From Arcicella gelida (GTDB lineage: Bacteria > Bacteroidota > Bacteroidia > Cytophagales > Spirosomataceae): a stretch of DNA of 64,000 nt. Positions within the stretch are counted from its first letter, which is position 1; each line of letters opens with the position of its first letter. The notes beneath the pieces are model-generated. The model was not told the DNA's origin. It did not search any database and saw only the letters and a program-made list of their open reading frames with translations. Both the position numbers and the translations under genes were made by a program. The DNA is taken from the NCBI RefSeq assembly GCF_034931025.1, contig NZ_JAYGIL010000024.1:1-64000 (forward strand), read 5' to 3'. Below are positions 36,130 through 44,559 of this stretch, one piece after another.

Positions 36130-36201
36130 TATAATATGACGTAACCAGAATTGGGACTATCGTTATTTGTTTTCTTTTTTTGTACTTATTTTATTCCAAG
36201 G

Positions 36202-36209
36202 CAAAGTTA
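36202..36209 (-). promoter_or_regulatory. Candidate -7 element of sucA
   Basis: The minus strand reads TTAACTTTGCC: an exact TAnnTTTG match 73 bp before the ATG. No strong TTTG -33 box at 19 bp. The region 36210-36437 upstream holds no gene I can support. Confidence 0.42.
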
Positions 36210-36437
36210 AGCTATGCTTTCAAATTAAAACATAAAAATTATTTGTTTTTTATTGAAAGAATGCCAAATTTATATAGCACAGCTTTTAATGCTTCTAAAA
36301 GGGTATCTTTCTTTACAAAGTACAATAATAACTTCAAAAGTTAATTATTTTACACTATTCGTTCAGCTTTTTTAGGATTCCTGTACTTTCCTGAAATTTC
36401 ATGATTCATTATTACAAATGAACTCCTGCTTTCTGGC

Positions 36438-37379
36438 TTAGAAATACCTAAATACGCCAGACTTCCCGTTACCTGAATCAAATTCATAGCGTAACATAAT
36501 TTGATGAAAGCCTTCCTTCGCTCCTACTGCTCCGTTTGGATTACCTTTAAAGTCATAAGCATATCCTAATTGAATTTTACTGAATTGAATCTGTAAAGAA
36601 CCTAAAAAGGCTTTCTCTGAAAATTCAGAACCTGTGTTTTGATACCAAAGCCCTAAACCAAAACGATTATTAAACCATGCTGTTGCGTTGAAGTCAACAT
36701 CGGTTTGGGTGTTATAAGCATTTGAAAGTCTTCTGACTAATACCCCTGTTTTTAATTGTACTTGGTCGTCGAAATGAAAAACATAACCTGCCGTTAAAAA
36801 TGTAGGCTGACTGAATTGGGTTTTATCAGCATTCAAATTCATCATCGAAAGTCCTGCATAATAATCATCATTATGATAATACACCCCCAAACCAAGGCTT
36901 GATTTAAAACCAGTTGTACCCAAACCTCCGCCTCCAGAAGTTATATAAGCAGGTACTTGTGTTACGCCTGCTTGAAGCCCCAAAGCTAATTTACCATCAT
37001 TGGGCAAAACAAAACGATAAGCAAAGTCGCCATACAAACCTAAATTACCAATAATTCCTCCTGTATTTGTGCCAATCAATTGTTCGGCATTATATGCTTG
37101 AAAACCAATTGCCATTTTATCTTGGGCAATGGGCATATCGAAATTAAAATATTGCTGATTGGTTGAAGCCGCACCAACTGTACTAAAAAGTGGGCGACGA
37201 CGATACAAAGCAGCTATACTTACTACTTCCCGACTTCCTGCATAAGCTGGGTTGACGTTCAGGGGCATCATTGGATAGGTAATATATTGTTGGTCTTGTT
37301 GAGCAAAACTTGCAAAAGAAGTAATCAATGAAGTAATCACAACAAAACTAATGAATAGACGAAGGCTTAACTTTTTCAT
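36438..37379 (-). CDS. PorP/SprF-family outer-membrane protein (T9SS-associated)
   Basis: 313 residues. A signal peptide (MKKLSLRLFISFVVITSLI...SFAQQ) precedes YITYPMMPLNVNPAYAGSREV, the family's defining N-terminus, and RRRPLFSTVGAASTNQQYF. The rest is alternating beta strands of a porin-like barrel ending in a C-terminal aromatic FRYF. Family members help deliver or anchor T9SS cargo such as SprB; in many genomes they follow a large adhesin gene. No such adhesin is adjacent here. It is flanked by the 21-bp array on its upstream side. Confidence 0.9.
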   Translation of the reverse strand: MKKLSLRLFISFVVITSLITSFASFAQQDQQYITYPMMPLNVNPAYAGSREVVSIAALYRRRPLFSTVGAASTNQQYFNFDMPIAQDKMAIGFQAYNAEQLIGTNTGGIIGNLGLYGDFAYRFVLPNDGKLALGLQAGVTQVPAYITSGGGGLGTTGFKSSLGLGVYYHNDDYYAGLSMMNLNADKTQFSQPTFLTAGYVFHFDDQVQLKTGVLVRRLSNAYNTQTDVDFNATAWFNNRFGLGLWYQNTGSEFSEKAFLGSLQIQFSKIQLGYAYDFKGNPNGAVGAKEGFHQIMLRYEFDSGNGKSGVFRYF

Positions 37380-37507
37380 AGGTTATTTATTTTTTGCCCG
37401 AAGTTACAAAAAAGCCTTATTGACCAATTGTTTTTATGCTTTTAAAGGAGAAATATTAAGAAGAAATCGCTCTTGTTGCATTTTCTTGTAAGGAAGATGC
37501 AATGCAA

Positions 37508-37743
37508 AAACCTATCTCTATTCTCAAAGATAGGACAAGCTTTCTAGGTGATAGGACAAGCTATCAAAAAGATAGGAAAAACTATCTCAGAGACAGGAGT
37601 GTCACTCTCAGAAACAGAACAAGCTATTAAAAACATAGAAAATCCCATCTCAGGGATAGGACAACCTATCAAAAAGATGGGAAAACCTATCTCGGAGACA
37701 GGACAACTTATCAAATCGATGGAAAATCCTGTCTCGGAGATAG
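37508..37743. repeat. 21-bp phased dyad array B (11 units)
   Basis: Contiguous 21-bp units start at 37508, 37529, 37550, 37571, 37592, 37613, 37634, 37655, 37676, 37697 and 37718. The pattern is GATAG GACAAG CTATC AAAAA: complementary 5-bp arms, a 6-nt loop and a 5-nt spacer. The units at 37550, 37571 and 37655 have perfect arms. Spacers tend to alternate AAAAA and TC(A/G)GA, giving a partial 42-bp higher order. Located between the PorP start and the Pr6Pr stop. Confidence 0.8.
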
Positions 37744-37880
37744 GATTCATTTGGTTTATTGGTCAAATACATACTTAAAACCAAATAAAATTCTAAAAAG
37801 AGCTTTGAAATACTTTCTCTAAATCCCAAAGAGATGTCAGGATTATAGCAATGATTGAAATGTTGTTTACTGAACCCTGA

Positions 37881-37946
37881 AAGGGTGATACATTTGATGG
37901 CGAATAATGGTTATAAAGACTTGCAAAGAATCATTATATCACCCTT
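37881..37946. repeat. Widely spaced inverted repeat AAGGGTGATA
   Basis: AAGGGTGATA (37881-37890) and TATCACCCTT (37937-37946) are exact reverse complements separated by 46 nt. The flanking GAACCCTGAAAGGGTGAT phrase resembles a dispersed intergenic repeat of Bacteroidota. It lies 34 bp beyond the Pr6Pr stop, so it may assist termination. Confidence 0.45.
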
Positions 37947-37979
37947 CGGAATTGAAAAACAGACACAATAAGCCATTCA

Positions 37980-38621
37980 TTATTTCCCCTCATTTCTTTT
38001 CATTTTAGCAATACCAATATAAATAAGCGAGACAATGGTAAAAACAAGCGTAATAAAAAAAGTATTTATAAATACTTGCTGATAACCAAGTTGGGCTACA
38101 TTCATAAAGGGATAAGGATAAAAGCCCGACAATGCTCCACGAAGCAAAATAAAAGTCACATATATCAAAGGAAAAATTAACCATGCCTGAAAATCTTTCC
38201 ATTGCAGTTGGCTTTTATTCACATACACAAACCAATAAATAACATAAAGTATCGGTAAAATTAAATGTAGTAATTCATCTACTACTTTTTGTAAACCTTC
38301 AGGTTGCCAAATAGAGCGAAGCACTGCATTGTAGATAATACCCACAATTAGAATATATACTGCAATAGCTGTTAATGTTTTGGATTTTGATAAAAAACGA
38401 GCCAATGAAATTGTAGGATTCAACAGTAAAACTGTTGAAGAAATGGTGACCAATAAATTAGAAAGAATAGTGAAATAGCTAAAATATCTAATGATTAATT
38501 CGATAGTACTGGCATAGGAATTACCAAGCATAATGTATAATTGCGCAGCAAGAGCAAACCAACCAATCAAAACTAAAGTAAGCAAAAGTGACTGTTGAGC
38601 TGTAGTTTTAGGTGTATTCAT
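37980..38621 (-). CDS. Pr6Pr-family membrane protein
   Basis: 213 residues with six hydrophobic segments and a short cytosolic N-terminus. The first loop-and-helix pattern RYFSYFTILSNLLVTISSTV, the VDELLHLILPILYVIYWFVYV segment and GALSGFYPYPFMNVAQLGYQ with the family W-x-x-F-P-L-x-Y spacing match the Pr6Pr family (also called FAR-17a/AIG1-like in some annotations). No catalytic role is established for the bacterial members. It is a single gene on the minus strand. Confidence 0.78.
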   Translation of the reverse strand: MNTPKTTAQQSLLLTLVLIGWFALAAQLYIMLGNSYASTIELIIRYFSYFTILSNLLVTISSTVLLLNPTISLARFLSKSKTLTAIAVYILIVGIIYNAVLRSIWQPEGLQKVVDELLHLILPILYVIYWFVYVNKSQLQWKDFQAWLIFPLIYVTFILLRGALSGFYPYPFMNVAQLGYQQVFINTFFITLVFTIVSLIYIGIAKMKRNEGK

Positions 38622-38770
38622 TTTTACGGAAGTTTTTTGTTTTAATTTTCAGCGGAAAATTAATTAAATTCATTTGTTTTCAATCATTATCCAAGAAGCT
38701 TAACAAATTTCTTTCCTAAATGTTTATCGGTTTAGTTTAGACTTGACAAATCTTTCAATCTTTGTTCGCT

Positions 38771-39052
38771 ATGATACAATTACAATCTCCTGCCTTTACA
38801 TTTAACATTTTTCCACATCAGGAAAAACTTAGATTAGTTGTTTTTAATAACGACGAAGAATATGTCTGTAGAATTGAAAGTAAGAAAACGTTGTATCAAT
38901 TTCTGGAAGAGAATAATGCAAGACTATTCAAAGGAAGACTTCAATTAATTAAAAATCAAAAGGAATTATTTGTTCAAGTAAAAGGGGAAATAGTAGGGGA
39001 ATTAAGTATTGATGTTTTCAAAGAATTATTGACTACTCAGAGTACTCTATAA
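38771..39052 (+). CDS. Hypothetical protein of 93 residues
   Basis: 93 residues from the ATG at 38771; a TTG at 38762 would add three. Content is mixed alpha/beta with no signal peptide: EKLRLVVFNNDEEYVCRIES, then KTLYQFLEENNARLFKGRLQ and IKNQKELFVQVKGEIVGELS, ending FKELLTTQSTL. I recognise no family. AATCTTTG, six bases before the ATG, is a one-mismatch -7 element. The last 16 bp overlap the end of the convergent NRDE gene. Confidence 0.66.
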   Translation: MIQLQSPAFTFNIFPHQEKLRLVVFNNDEEYVCRIESKKTLYQFLEENNARLFKGRLQLIKNQKELFVQVKGEIVGELSIDVFKELLTTQSTL

Positions 39053-39750
39053 CGCAATGCTTGTTCGGAAAGTAAATCATGAAAGGAAAATGACAAATAA
39101 TGATTTTGTTTGACTACCTGAAAAACACATTGTGTCACTAATTCATTATTTCGGTTTACTCGCATATCATTATGATTGTCGCCAGTACCACCGTTTAAAT
39201 GAAAATCGAGTACATCTTCTGCACTACAGGCTGGAAATTGTTTTTGAAAAGTAGTAAACCATTGTTCTCTTTGATGCCTAATCTCATCACTATACAAAGT
39301 AGCCGACGACCAAATATGTGGCAAAAGGCTATCTTTATCAGTAAGATACAATACTTCACCATCCCAACGAATCTCAGATATATTTACTTCATCATTAACA
39401 TTTCGAATGATAATCAGCGTAAAATTTTCAATTCCTTCAAAATTGTATGCTTCTAAAAAAGCTTCGACAGAATCGTATTGAAAGAAATCAAGGATAATTT
39501 GTCCTCTGCTTTGTCGGTATGGAGGATTTGATTGATGTTTTTCAAAAGCACCATTCAATAAACATAATGTAAAATCATCAGACGTTGCCAACCAAGTTCC
39601 TCCCGCCTGTGCGTCTTTCGGAAAGTAAACTTGTTTTCCATTAATTGTATATTTCTTAGGCGGAATGGCTTTCGGACGAGCAAGAGTTTCATCTCGATTA
39701 TTCGTCAAAAAGAAACCGTTTTGCTTGGGCAAGTAAGTAAGTACGCACAT
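39037..39750 (-). CDS. NRDE (TANGO2-like) family protein
   Basis: 237 residues from the ATG at 39750, which gives MCVLTYLPKQNGFFLTNNRDE; the family name comes from this N-R-D-E motif, residues 18-21, and the second-residue cysteine is also conserved. Later family blocks are ARPKAIPPK, GGTWLATSDDFTLCLLNG and ENFTLIIIRN. A more distal ATG at 39792 would place the motif too far in. Role is unknown in bacteria; human TANGO2 is linked to heme or lipid handling. Its 3' end overlaps the convergent gene by 16 bp. Confidence 0.9.
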   Translation of the reverse strand: MCVLTYLPKQNGFFLTNNRDETLARPKAIPPKKYTINGKQVYFPKDAQAGGTWLATSDDFTLCLLNGAFEKHQSNPPYRQSRGQIILDFFQYDSVEAFLEAYNFEGIENFTLIIIRNVNDEVNISEIRWDGEVLYLTDKDSLLPHIWSSATLYSDEIRHQREQWFTTFQKQFPACSAEDVLDFHLNGGTGDNHNDMRVNRNNELVTQCVFQVVKQNHYLSFSFHDLLSEQALRYRVL

Positions 39751-39902
39751 TATATTAAAAGTGATGAATTGTGAATGATGAATGATGAGCAACCCGACAC
39801 TACGAATTAAAATATTGAAATACTTTTATTTAATTCGAAAAGTACCGTTACTTATTTTCCATCGACTACTCATAATGGTGATAAAGGTCTTTAAAATTAT
39901 GT

Positions 39903-40403
39903 TCAGGCATTCTGCATGTTGCGATGCTTGATGGTAGAATAAGCTACGCCAAAATCTGGGGCAATCTGAATTTCAGGATATACTTCATTCAAACCTATTT
40001 TGATAATTGCTAAATGATGAATAGTATGTTCTATCAAATAAGTAAGTTCACGGAAAAAACTACTTGAGATTTCCATCGCTTCCTCTAAACCAAAAGCCGT
40101 TTGTAATATTAGTTGTTTATCCTGCTGATAAAGATTTAAGTGATTTATTACATTTCTCAATACTTCCAAAGTAAAATCTTTATCTACTTCTATGCGCAAA
40201 TCTCTTTGGCGAGCATCATAATTTACTTCACCTGTTTCATAACCTTTTACAAGACATAGATAAAATTCTGTGATGTGCCTAACATGTTGCCCAACCGAAT
40301 GATAGTGCAAAGGGGCTAAGCTTTCTTTGTACACTACATTATCTAAATCTTCCAGCAAATCGCTTAGCTGTTCGATAATATCAATGTTTATTTTCTGAAG
40401 CAT
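39903..40403 (-). CDS. DinB/YfiT-like metal-binding protein
   Basis: 166 residues, all-helical. The candidate metal ligands are the histidines in HYHSVGQHVRHI (30s-40s) and in EHTIHHLAIIK (near 127-137), the three-histidine arrangement of the DinB four-helix bundle. Members are thiol-dependent or metal-dependent small-molecule enzymes; no specific reaction can be assigned. Lies upstream of the NRDE gene on the same strand. Confidence 0.8.
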   Translation of the reverse strand: MLQKINIDIIEQLSDLLEDLDNVVYKESLAPLHYHSVGQHVRHITEFYLCLVKGYETGEVNYDARQRDLRIEVDKDFTLEVLRNVINHLNLYQQDKQLILQTAFGLEEAMEISSSFFRELTYLIEHTIHHLAIIKIGLNEVYPEIQIAPDFGVAYSTIKHRNMQNA

Positions 40404-40483
40404 AATTTTATATTTTTCTGAATTGATTTCTTGAGTTTAAGCTTAAACGTTTTTAGGATTTTATAAAATAAATCAACGCTTAC

Positions 40484-41017
40484 TTACTGAGCGATGGCAT
40501 TTACTAAAATGGTAAAAGTTACATCGTTACTCAATCCTAATGTTCCTCCTCCTACTGCCCAATCTCTTCTATTTATTGTGGTACTTCCTAAAAAAGTAGC
40601 GTTGTTTCCATCTTGTTTAAAAGTAAAAGGCACTTTAATATTTTTGGTAGTTTCTTTCATTGTCAAATCAAAATAGCCAAGGTAAGTATCTCCTACTTTT
40701 TCTATTTTGGTTGATTTCATTTTGATAATTGGATATTTGGCGACATTGAAAAAATCTTCTTTTTCTTTCAAATGCCTATTTCTTAAATTGTTTTCGGTAT
40801 CTAAAGTATTGACATCTACGGAAGCGACTAAACTTGCGTTGTTTAAATCTTTGGCATCGAATTTTATGACACCCATAAAGCCTTTGAATTTCCCATCGAC
40901 GGTAGCACCAAGCATTTTTATTTTGAAAGTAATACCTGCGGTTACTGGTCGCCATTGCTGTGCAAAACTGTTCGTGATGATATTTACGAAGAGTAAACAA
41001 ATCAAGATTTTTTTCAT
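40484..41017 (-). CDS. YceI-family periplasmic protein
   Basis: 177 residues. A signal peptide (MKKILICLLFVNIITNSFAQ) precedes a lipocalin-like beta barrel with GITFKIKMLGATVDGKFKGF, FDAKDLNNASLVASVDVNTL, LKEKEDFFNVAKYPIIKMKS and TTINRRDWAVGGG, the family's core segments. YceI proteins bind polyisoprenoids or related amphiphiles in the periplasm. Follows the beta-barrel gene after 5 bp, the third gene of a DM13/beta-barrel/YceI operon. Confidence 0.92.
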   Translation of the reverse strand: MKKILICLLFVNIITNSFAQQWRPVTAGITFKIKMLGATVDGKFKGFMGVIKFDAKDLNNASLVASVDVNTLDTENNLRNRHLKEKEDFFNVAKYPIIKMKSTKIEKVGDTYLGYFDLTMKETTKNIKVPFTFKQDGNNATFLGSTTINRRDWAVGGGTLGLSNDVTFTILVNAIAQ

Positions 41018-41022
41018 AATGT

Positions 41023-41754
41023 TTAGAATTTAAAAGAAACTGCCAACATTGGCAAAAGGCTTTTATAACGCCATCGGTCGTTTTGTTGATTGGCTACAGC
41101 TACTTTTTTGTCGGAGGTATATTCTGCAAAGAAGAAGCTCAAACCTCCACGAATACCGATTTTATCATTCAACCAATAACGAAGAAATACTTCTGAATTT
41201 AAACTTCCTAAATCAGAATCACTCACTAATAACAAATTAAAGTTTGTTGGCTTTGCTTCCGAAACTGTACTCCCATCAGCAAATGTACGTTTGGATGCTT
41301 TGGCAATTAAATTTCCTGATTGTTTCCCTCCGAAAGTAAAACCAATGGCATCAATATTAATTCCTGCTTCTAATTTTTGAGAAAGAGAGTATTGTAAATT
41401 AATAGACAAGTTTAAGGCATTTACTTGCACTTTTTTCAAAGAAAAAGTATCAATATTGGCTATAATATCTTCCGAAACGAGTGCTGCAAAACTAGCTTTC
41501 CCTGATGTTAAATTGGCGGGTGCGGTTCTTGCTTGAATATCATTAGCAAAAAATGAGCTTAACCGAACACCATATCCAATTTTGAAACGATAAGATTTGC
41601 CGACACCAAACATTTGGGTAAAGGATATTGCAGGAGAAAATCCTTTGCCAGCAGCTAAAGCTAAATCAGTTGTTTTATAAGAGGTTTCATAGCCTTGCGA
41701 AAAACTTTTGATGCTAACAAGACTCAACAATAAACATACAAATATTTTTTTCAT
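41023..41754 (-). CDS. Outer-membrane beta-barrel protein, unknown function
   Basis: 243 residues from the ATG at 41754, giving a signal peptide MKKIFVCLLLSLVSIKSFSQ. A longer frame from 41778 is possible but would start before the peptide. Repeated amphipathic strands (SYRFKIGYGVRLSSF, VNALNLSINLQYSLSQKLEAGIN, SEVFLRYWLNDKIGIRGG), ending AVSFKF, indicate an outer-membrane barrel. No named family is recognised. Stop lies 5 bp before the YceI start; the DM13 lipoprotein is just upstream. Confidence 0.72.
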   Translation of the reverse strand: MKKIFVCLLLSLVSIKSFSQGYETSYKTTDLALAAGKGFSPAISFTQMFGVGKSYRFKIGYGVRLSSFFANDIQARTAPANLTSGKASFAALVSEDIIANIDTFSLKKVQVNALNLSINLQYSLSQKLEAGINIDAIGFTFGGKQSGNLIAKASKRTFADGSTVSEAKPTNFNLLLVSDSDLGSLNSEVFLRYWLNDKIGIRGGLSFFFAEYTSDKKVAVANQQNDRWRYKSLLPMLAVSFKF

Positions 41755-41787
41755 TATGCTTAAATTTAATTGTTTCATTGAAAAATT

Positions 41788-42216
41788 TCACTGAGAAAGT
41801 TTCGCACTACCAAAAAGTACACTAAATCGTTTGCACCAAACCAATACATACTGTTGTTTGTCGAGTCTAGCTTCTTGAGGAATTTCCAATACGAATGTGC
41901 CTGTTTTATCTAGTTTTACCACTGTTGTGAAATTACTTGAACGAGTATCCTCTGCCAGATAAATGTACAAATCTGGTCCTTCGTCGGTTTTAAAATTCTC
42001 AAAAGAAAGGTATTTTTTATCAGGCATTTTGCTGTCGCTGATTACTTTCACCGTTCCAGATACCGCATGAACTCCATTGGTAAACATTCCTGTGGCTTCT
42101 TCTTTCCCTTCTTGTATTACAGGACTAGGAGTATTGTTAACAGGAACGAGTTCAATATCTTTCACACAAGAACTCAATAAGATAACACTTAAAAAAGAGA
42201 TGAGTATTTGTTTCAT
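41788..42216 (-). CDS. DM13-domain lipoprotein
   Basis: 142 residues. The lipobox LLSSCVKD (lipidated C17) makes it an envelope lipoprotein. The DM13 domain covers about 40-140: TGMFTNGVHAVSGTVKVI, YLSFENFKTDEGPDLYIYLA and QYVLVWCKRFSVLFGSAKL, including the conserved cysteine of W-C-x-x-F. DM13 is predicted to have a redox or electron-transfer role. First gene of the operon with a beta-barrel protein and YceI. Confidence 0.88.
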   Translation of the reverse strand: MKQILISFLSVILLSSCVKDIELVPVNNTPSPVIQEGKEEATGMFTNGVHAVSGTVKVISDSKMPDKKYLSFENFKTDEGPDLYIYLAEDTRSSNFTTVVKLDKTGTFVLEIPQEARLDKQQYVLVWCKRFSVLFGSAKLSQ

Positions 42217-42542
42217 TGTTTTGTTGTTTGATTACGTTACAAATTTGAAGACTTGTCTATAATCACATTGTCGGCTAGGCGACTCAAAACAGAAAACAAG
42301 TTTTTTTAAGGAGAGAAATCTTTAATCGTGCGGAATTGAATTTAACTGACGCATAAAATTGCAAGAAAAGAAAGCACCAAATTTAATTCTTGATGCAAAT
42401 TCTGCAATTTTATTAATAAATTTGGAGTGAAAAGCGAAGTAAAAAAGGCATTTTTAACTATTTGTAAGAATTTCCTTCTTAAATTCACAACAAAATAACC
42501 CTTACAAATTAAGACTGCTCAAAATATCCCCCATTCCAATTC
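42217..42542. other. Intergenic stretch between DM13 operon and NtrC-like gene
   Basis: 326 bp, AT-rich and promoter-sized for divergent genes. No exact TAnnTTTG octamer was found. TTTGTAAG (about 42462) and the later TTACAAAT make a weak wide inverted repeat. No gene is seen. Confidence 0.35.
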
Positions 42543-43706
42543 ATGGCGAAATTATTAATTATTGATGATGAAAAAGCAATTCGAGGTGCGCTACGAGACA
42601 TTCTGGAATATGAAGGCTATAACATCGACGAAGCAAGTGACGGTGAACAAGGATTAGAGATGTTCAAACAGAACGACTACGATGTTGTACTTTGTGATAT
42701 TCGTATGCCGAAAGTGGATGGACTAGAATTATTGCAAAGAGCAACCGAAATGGGTCGTTCTACGCAATTTATCATGATTTCAGCTTTTGGAAATGTAGAG
42801 ACAGCCGTTGAAGCTACCAAACGTGGTGCTTTTGATTTTATCTCGAAACCACCTGATTTGAATCGTCTTTTGGTAACTGTAAAGAATGCCATTGAACGTG
42901 GAAAGATGATTGTTGAAACGAAAGTTTTGAAGAAAAAAGTTTACCGCTTGAATGAAATTGTTGGGGAATCAATCGCTATTCAAAAAGTAAAAGATATTAC
43001 AGATAAAGTAGGTCCTACAGAAGCAAGAGTATTAATTACTGGTCCAAATGGAGCAGGTAAAGAAATGGTTGCGAAACGTTTGCACGAAAAAAGTAACCGT
43101 GCTACCATGCCTTTAATTGAAGTAAACTGTGCGGCAATCCCTTCTGAACTGATAGAATCGGAATTGTTTGGACATGAAAAAGGTTCGTTTACTTCTGCTG
43201 TTAAACAAAGAATTGGAAAATTTGAACAAGCAGATGGCGGAACACTTTTCTTAGATGAAATCGGAGACATGTCGCTTTCGGCACAATCAAAAGTATTAAG
43301 AGCTTTACAAGAAAGTAAAATTACCAGAGTGGGTGGCGATAAGGAAATCAAAGTGAATGTGCGAGTTTTTGCAGCGACTAATAAAAACTTACACGTTGAA
43401 ATTGCAGAAGGACGTTTCCGTGAAGATTTATACCATCGTTTAAGTGTGATTCCGATTTATGTCCCACCACTTAAACAACGACCGGACGACATTCCATTAT
43501 TGGTAGATAAATTCCTAGACGATGTGGCTAATGAGTACGGGCAGTCGAGCAAGCAAATAGAAAAAGAAGCAATGGAGTATTTACAAACTTTACCTTGGAC
43601 GGGAAATGTTCGTGAACTTAGAAACGTAGTGGAAAGATTAGTGATTATGTGTAATGATTTAATTACACTAGAAGATGTAAGAATATTTGCCACACCAGTG
43701 ATTTAG
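42543..43706 (+). CDS. NtrC-like receiver-AAA+ regulator without DNA-binding domain
   Basis: 387 residues. Receiver with D8-D9-equivalent acidic residues, D52 in VVLCDIRMPK and K102 in ISKPP. AAA+ domain with Walker A GPNGAGKE (167-174), Walker B GGTLFLDEIGDM (232-243), and LPWTGNVRELRN. The sigma54-contact loop reads GSFTSA (214-219) where the consensus is GAFTGA. The protein ends soon after the AAA+ lid, with no Fis-type HTH. Both features are common in Bacteroidota relatives, so it may act without specific DNA binding. Terminator 43739-43772 follows. Confidence 0.93.
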   Translation: MAKLLIIDDEKAIRGALRDILEYEGYNIDEASDGEQGLEMFKQNDYDVVLCDIRMPKVDGLELLQRATEMGRSTQFIMISAFGNVETAVEATKRGAFDFISKPPDLNRLLVTVKNAIERGKMIVETKVLKKKVYRLNEIVGESIAIQKVKDITDKVGPTEARVLITGPNGAGKEMVAKRLHEKSNRATMPLIEVNCAAIPSELIESELFGHEKGSFTSAVKQRIGKFEQADGGTLFLDEIGDMSLSAQSKVLRALQESKITRVGGDKEIKVNVRVFAATNKNLHVEIAEGRFREDLYHRLSVIPIYVPPLKQRPDDIPLLVDKFLDDVANEYGQSSKQIEKEAMEYLQTLPWTGNVRELRNVVERLVIMCNDLITLEDVRIFATPVI

Positions 43707-43738
43707 ATTGCTTTTAGTCCCCAGATTTCAGTCATTAT

Positions 43739-43772
43739 AAATAGGGAATTTATTTTAATAGATTCCCTATTT
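43739..43772 (+). terminator. Terminator of the NtrC-like gene
   Basis: AAATAGGGAAT (43739-43749) pairs exactly with ATTCCCTATTT (43762-43772), loop 12 nt. It is 32 bp after the stop. The T content after the stem is modest (CCGTTTTAC). Confidence 0.55.
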
Positions 43773-43826
43773 CCGTTTTACTACTTTGCCATAACAAAAA
43801 CTTATTAAAATCTTCATCAATACTCC

Positions 43827-43856
43827 TTTGTAATATTGCTGATTCACTTATCTTTG
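43827..43856 (+). promoter_or_regulatory. Best promoter match in the window
   Basis: TTTG at 43827-43830, an 18-bp spacer, and TATCTTTG at 43849-43856: exact matches to both Bacteroidetes sigma-ABfr elements. It is 79 bp before the ATG of the gene at 43936. Confidence 0.6.
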
Positions 43857-43935
43857 CTGGTACTTCTAAAAGCCAGTGGAAGACAAATTATTATGCTATT
43901 ACCTATCACATACAATCATCTAAAATTCACTAATT

Positions 43936-44427
43936 ATGAAATACAATATTTTAATTCTATTACTTAGCTTATTCACTACCAATTCTTTTTCACAGGATTT
44001 TTTTGCACCAAAAGATACTGTCGCATATCAAAAAGGAGGTATTCTTTACAAAGACGTTCATTATGCTAAAATTGAAGATATACAACGTATCTTACTCTCC
44101 AATCCCAACCAAGAAATTTCTCAACTTTTATCTTCTTATCAATCAAGCCTAAGTACTGCTAAAGTAATTTCATTTATTGGAGGTTTTGCTGTAGGTTGGC
44201 CTATTGGTGGAGCAATAGCTGGGAAAAAATTTGATACTGGTCTTTTTGCAGGAGGTATAGGTGTTTCTCTGATTGGCTTACTCATTAATGGTGGTGCTAA
44301 TACAAAATTAAAACAAGCAGTAACAACATTCAATAAAAATACTGGCAGTGGCAAAGTATCATTTCGTCCTATATTTTATCAAAACGAATACCAACAACTC
44401 AGTGCTGGACTGACTATCGGTTTTTAA
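43936..44427 (+). CDS. Exported hypothetical protein with glycine-rich membrane hairpin
   Basis: 163 residues. A signal peptide (MKYNILILLLSLFTTNSFSQ) is followed by a polar region (FFAPKDTVAYQKGGILYKDV) and then two glycine-rich hydrophobic stretches (FIGGFAVGWPIGGAIAGK and TGLFAGGIGVSLIGLLINGG). The tail GKVSFRPIFYQNEYQQLSAG then LTIGF reads as two strands. No family is recognised. It has the clearest promoter in the window (43827-43856). Confidence 0.7.
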   Translation: MKYNILILLLSLFTTNSFSQDFFAPKDTVAYQKGGILYKDVHYAKIEDIQRILLSNPNQEISQLLSSYQSSLSTAKVISFIGGFAVGWPIGGAIAGKKFDTGLFAGGIGVSLIGLLINGGANTKLKQAVTTFNKNTGSGKVSFRPIFYQNEYQQLSAGLTIGF

Positions 44428-44559
44428 TAATGGCATTGTGTTTTTCTTCTACTGGCTTTTAATAATACCGATTCTTTCCTTATCTGTTATGAGAAATGTC
44501 TAAATTACCCCGTCCATTCTCATCAATAGTTTTACGTAAACAATTAAAACAACATACAC

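Noticed and set aside
37544..37750. Minus-strand frame over array B
   Set aside because: Openness follows from the repeat; arrays A and C have stops, so coding is unlikely.
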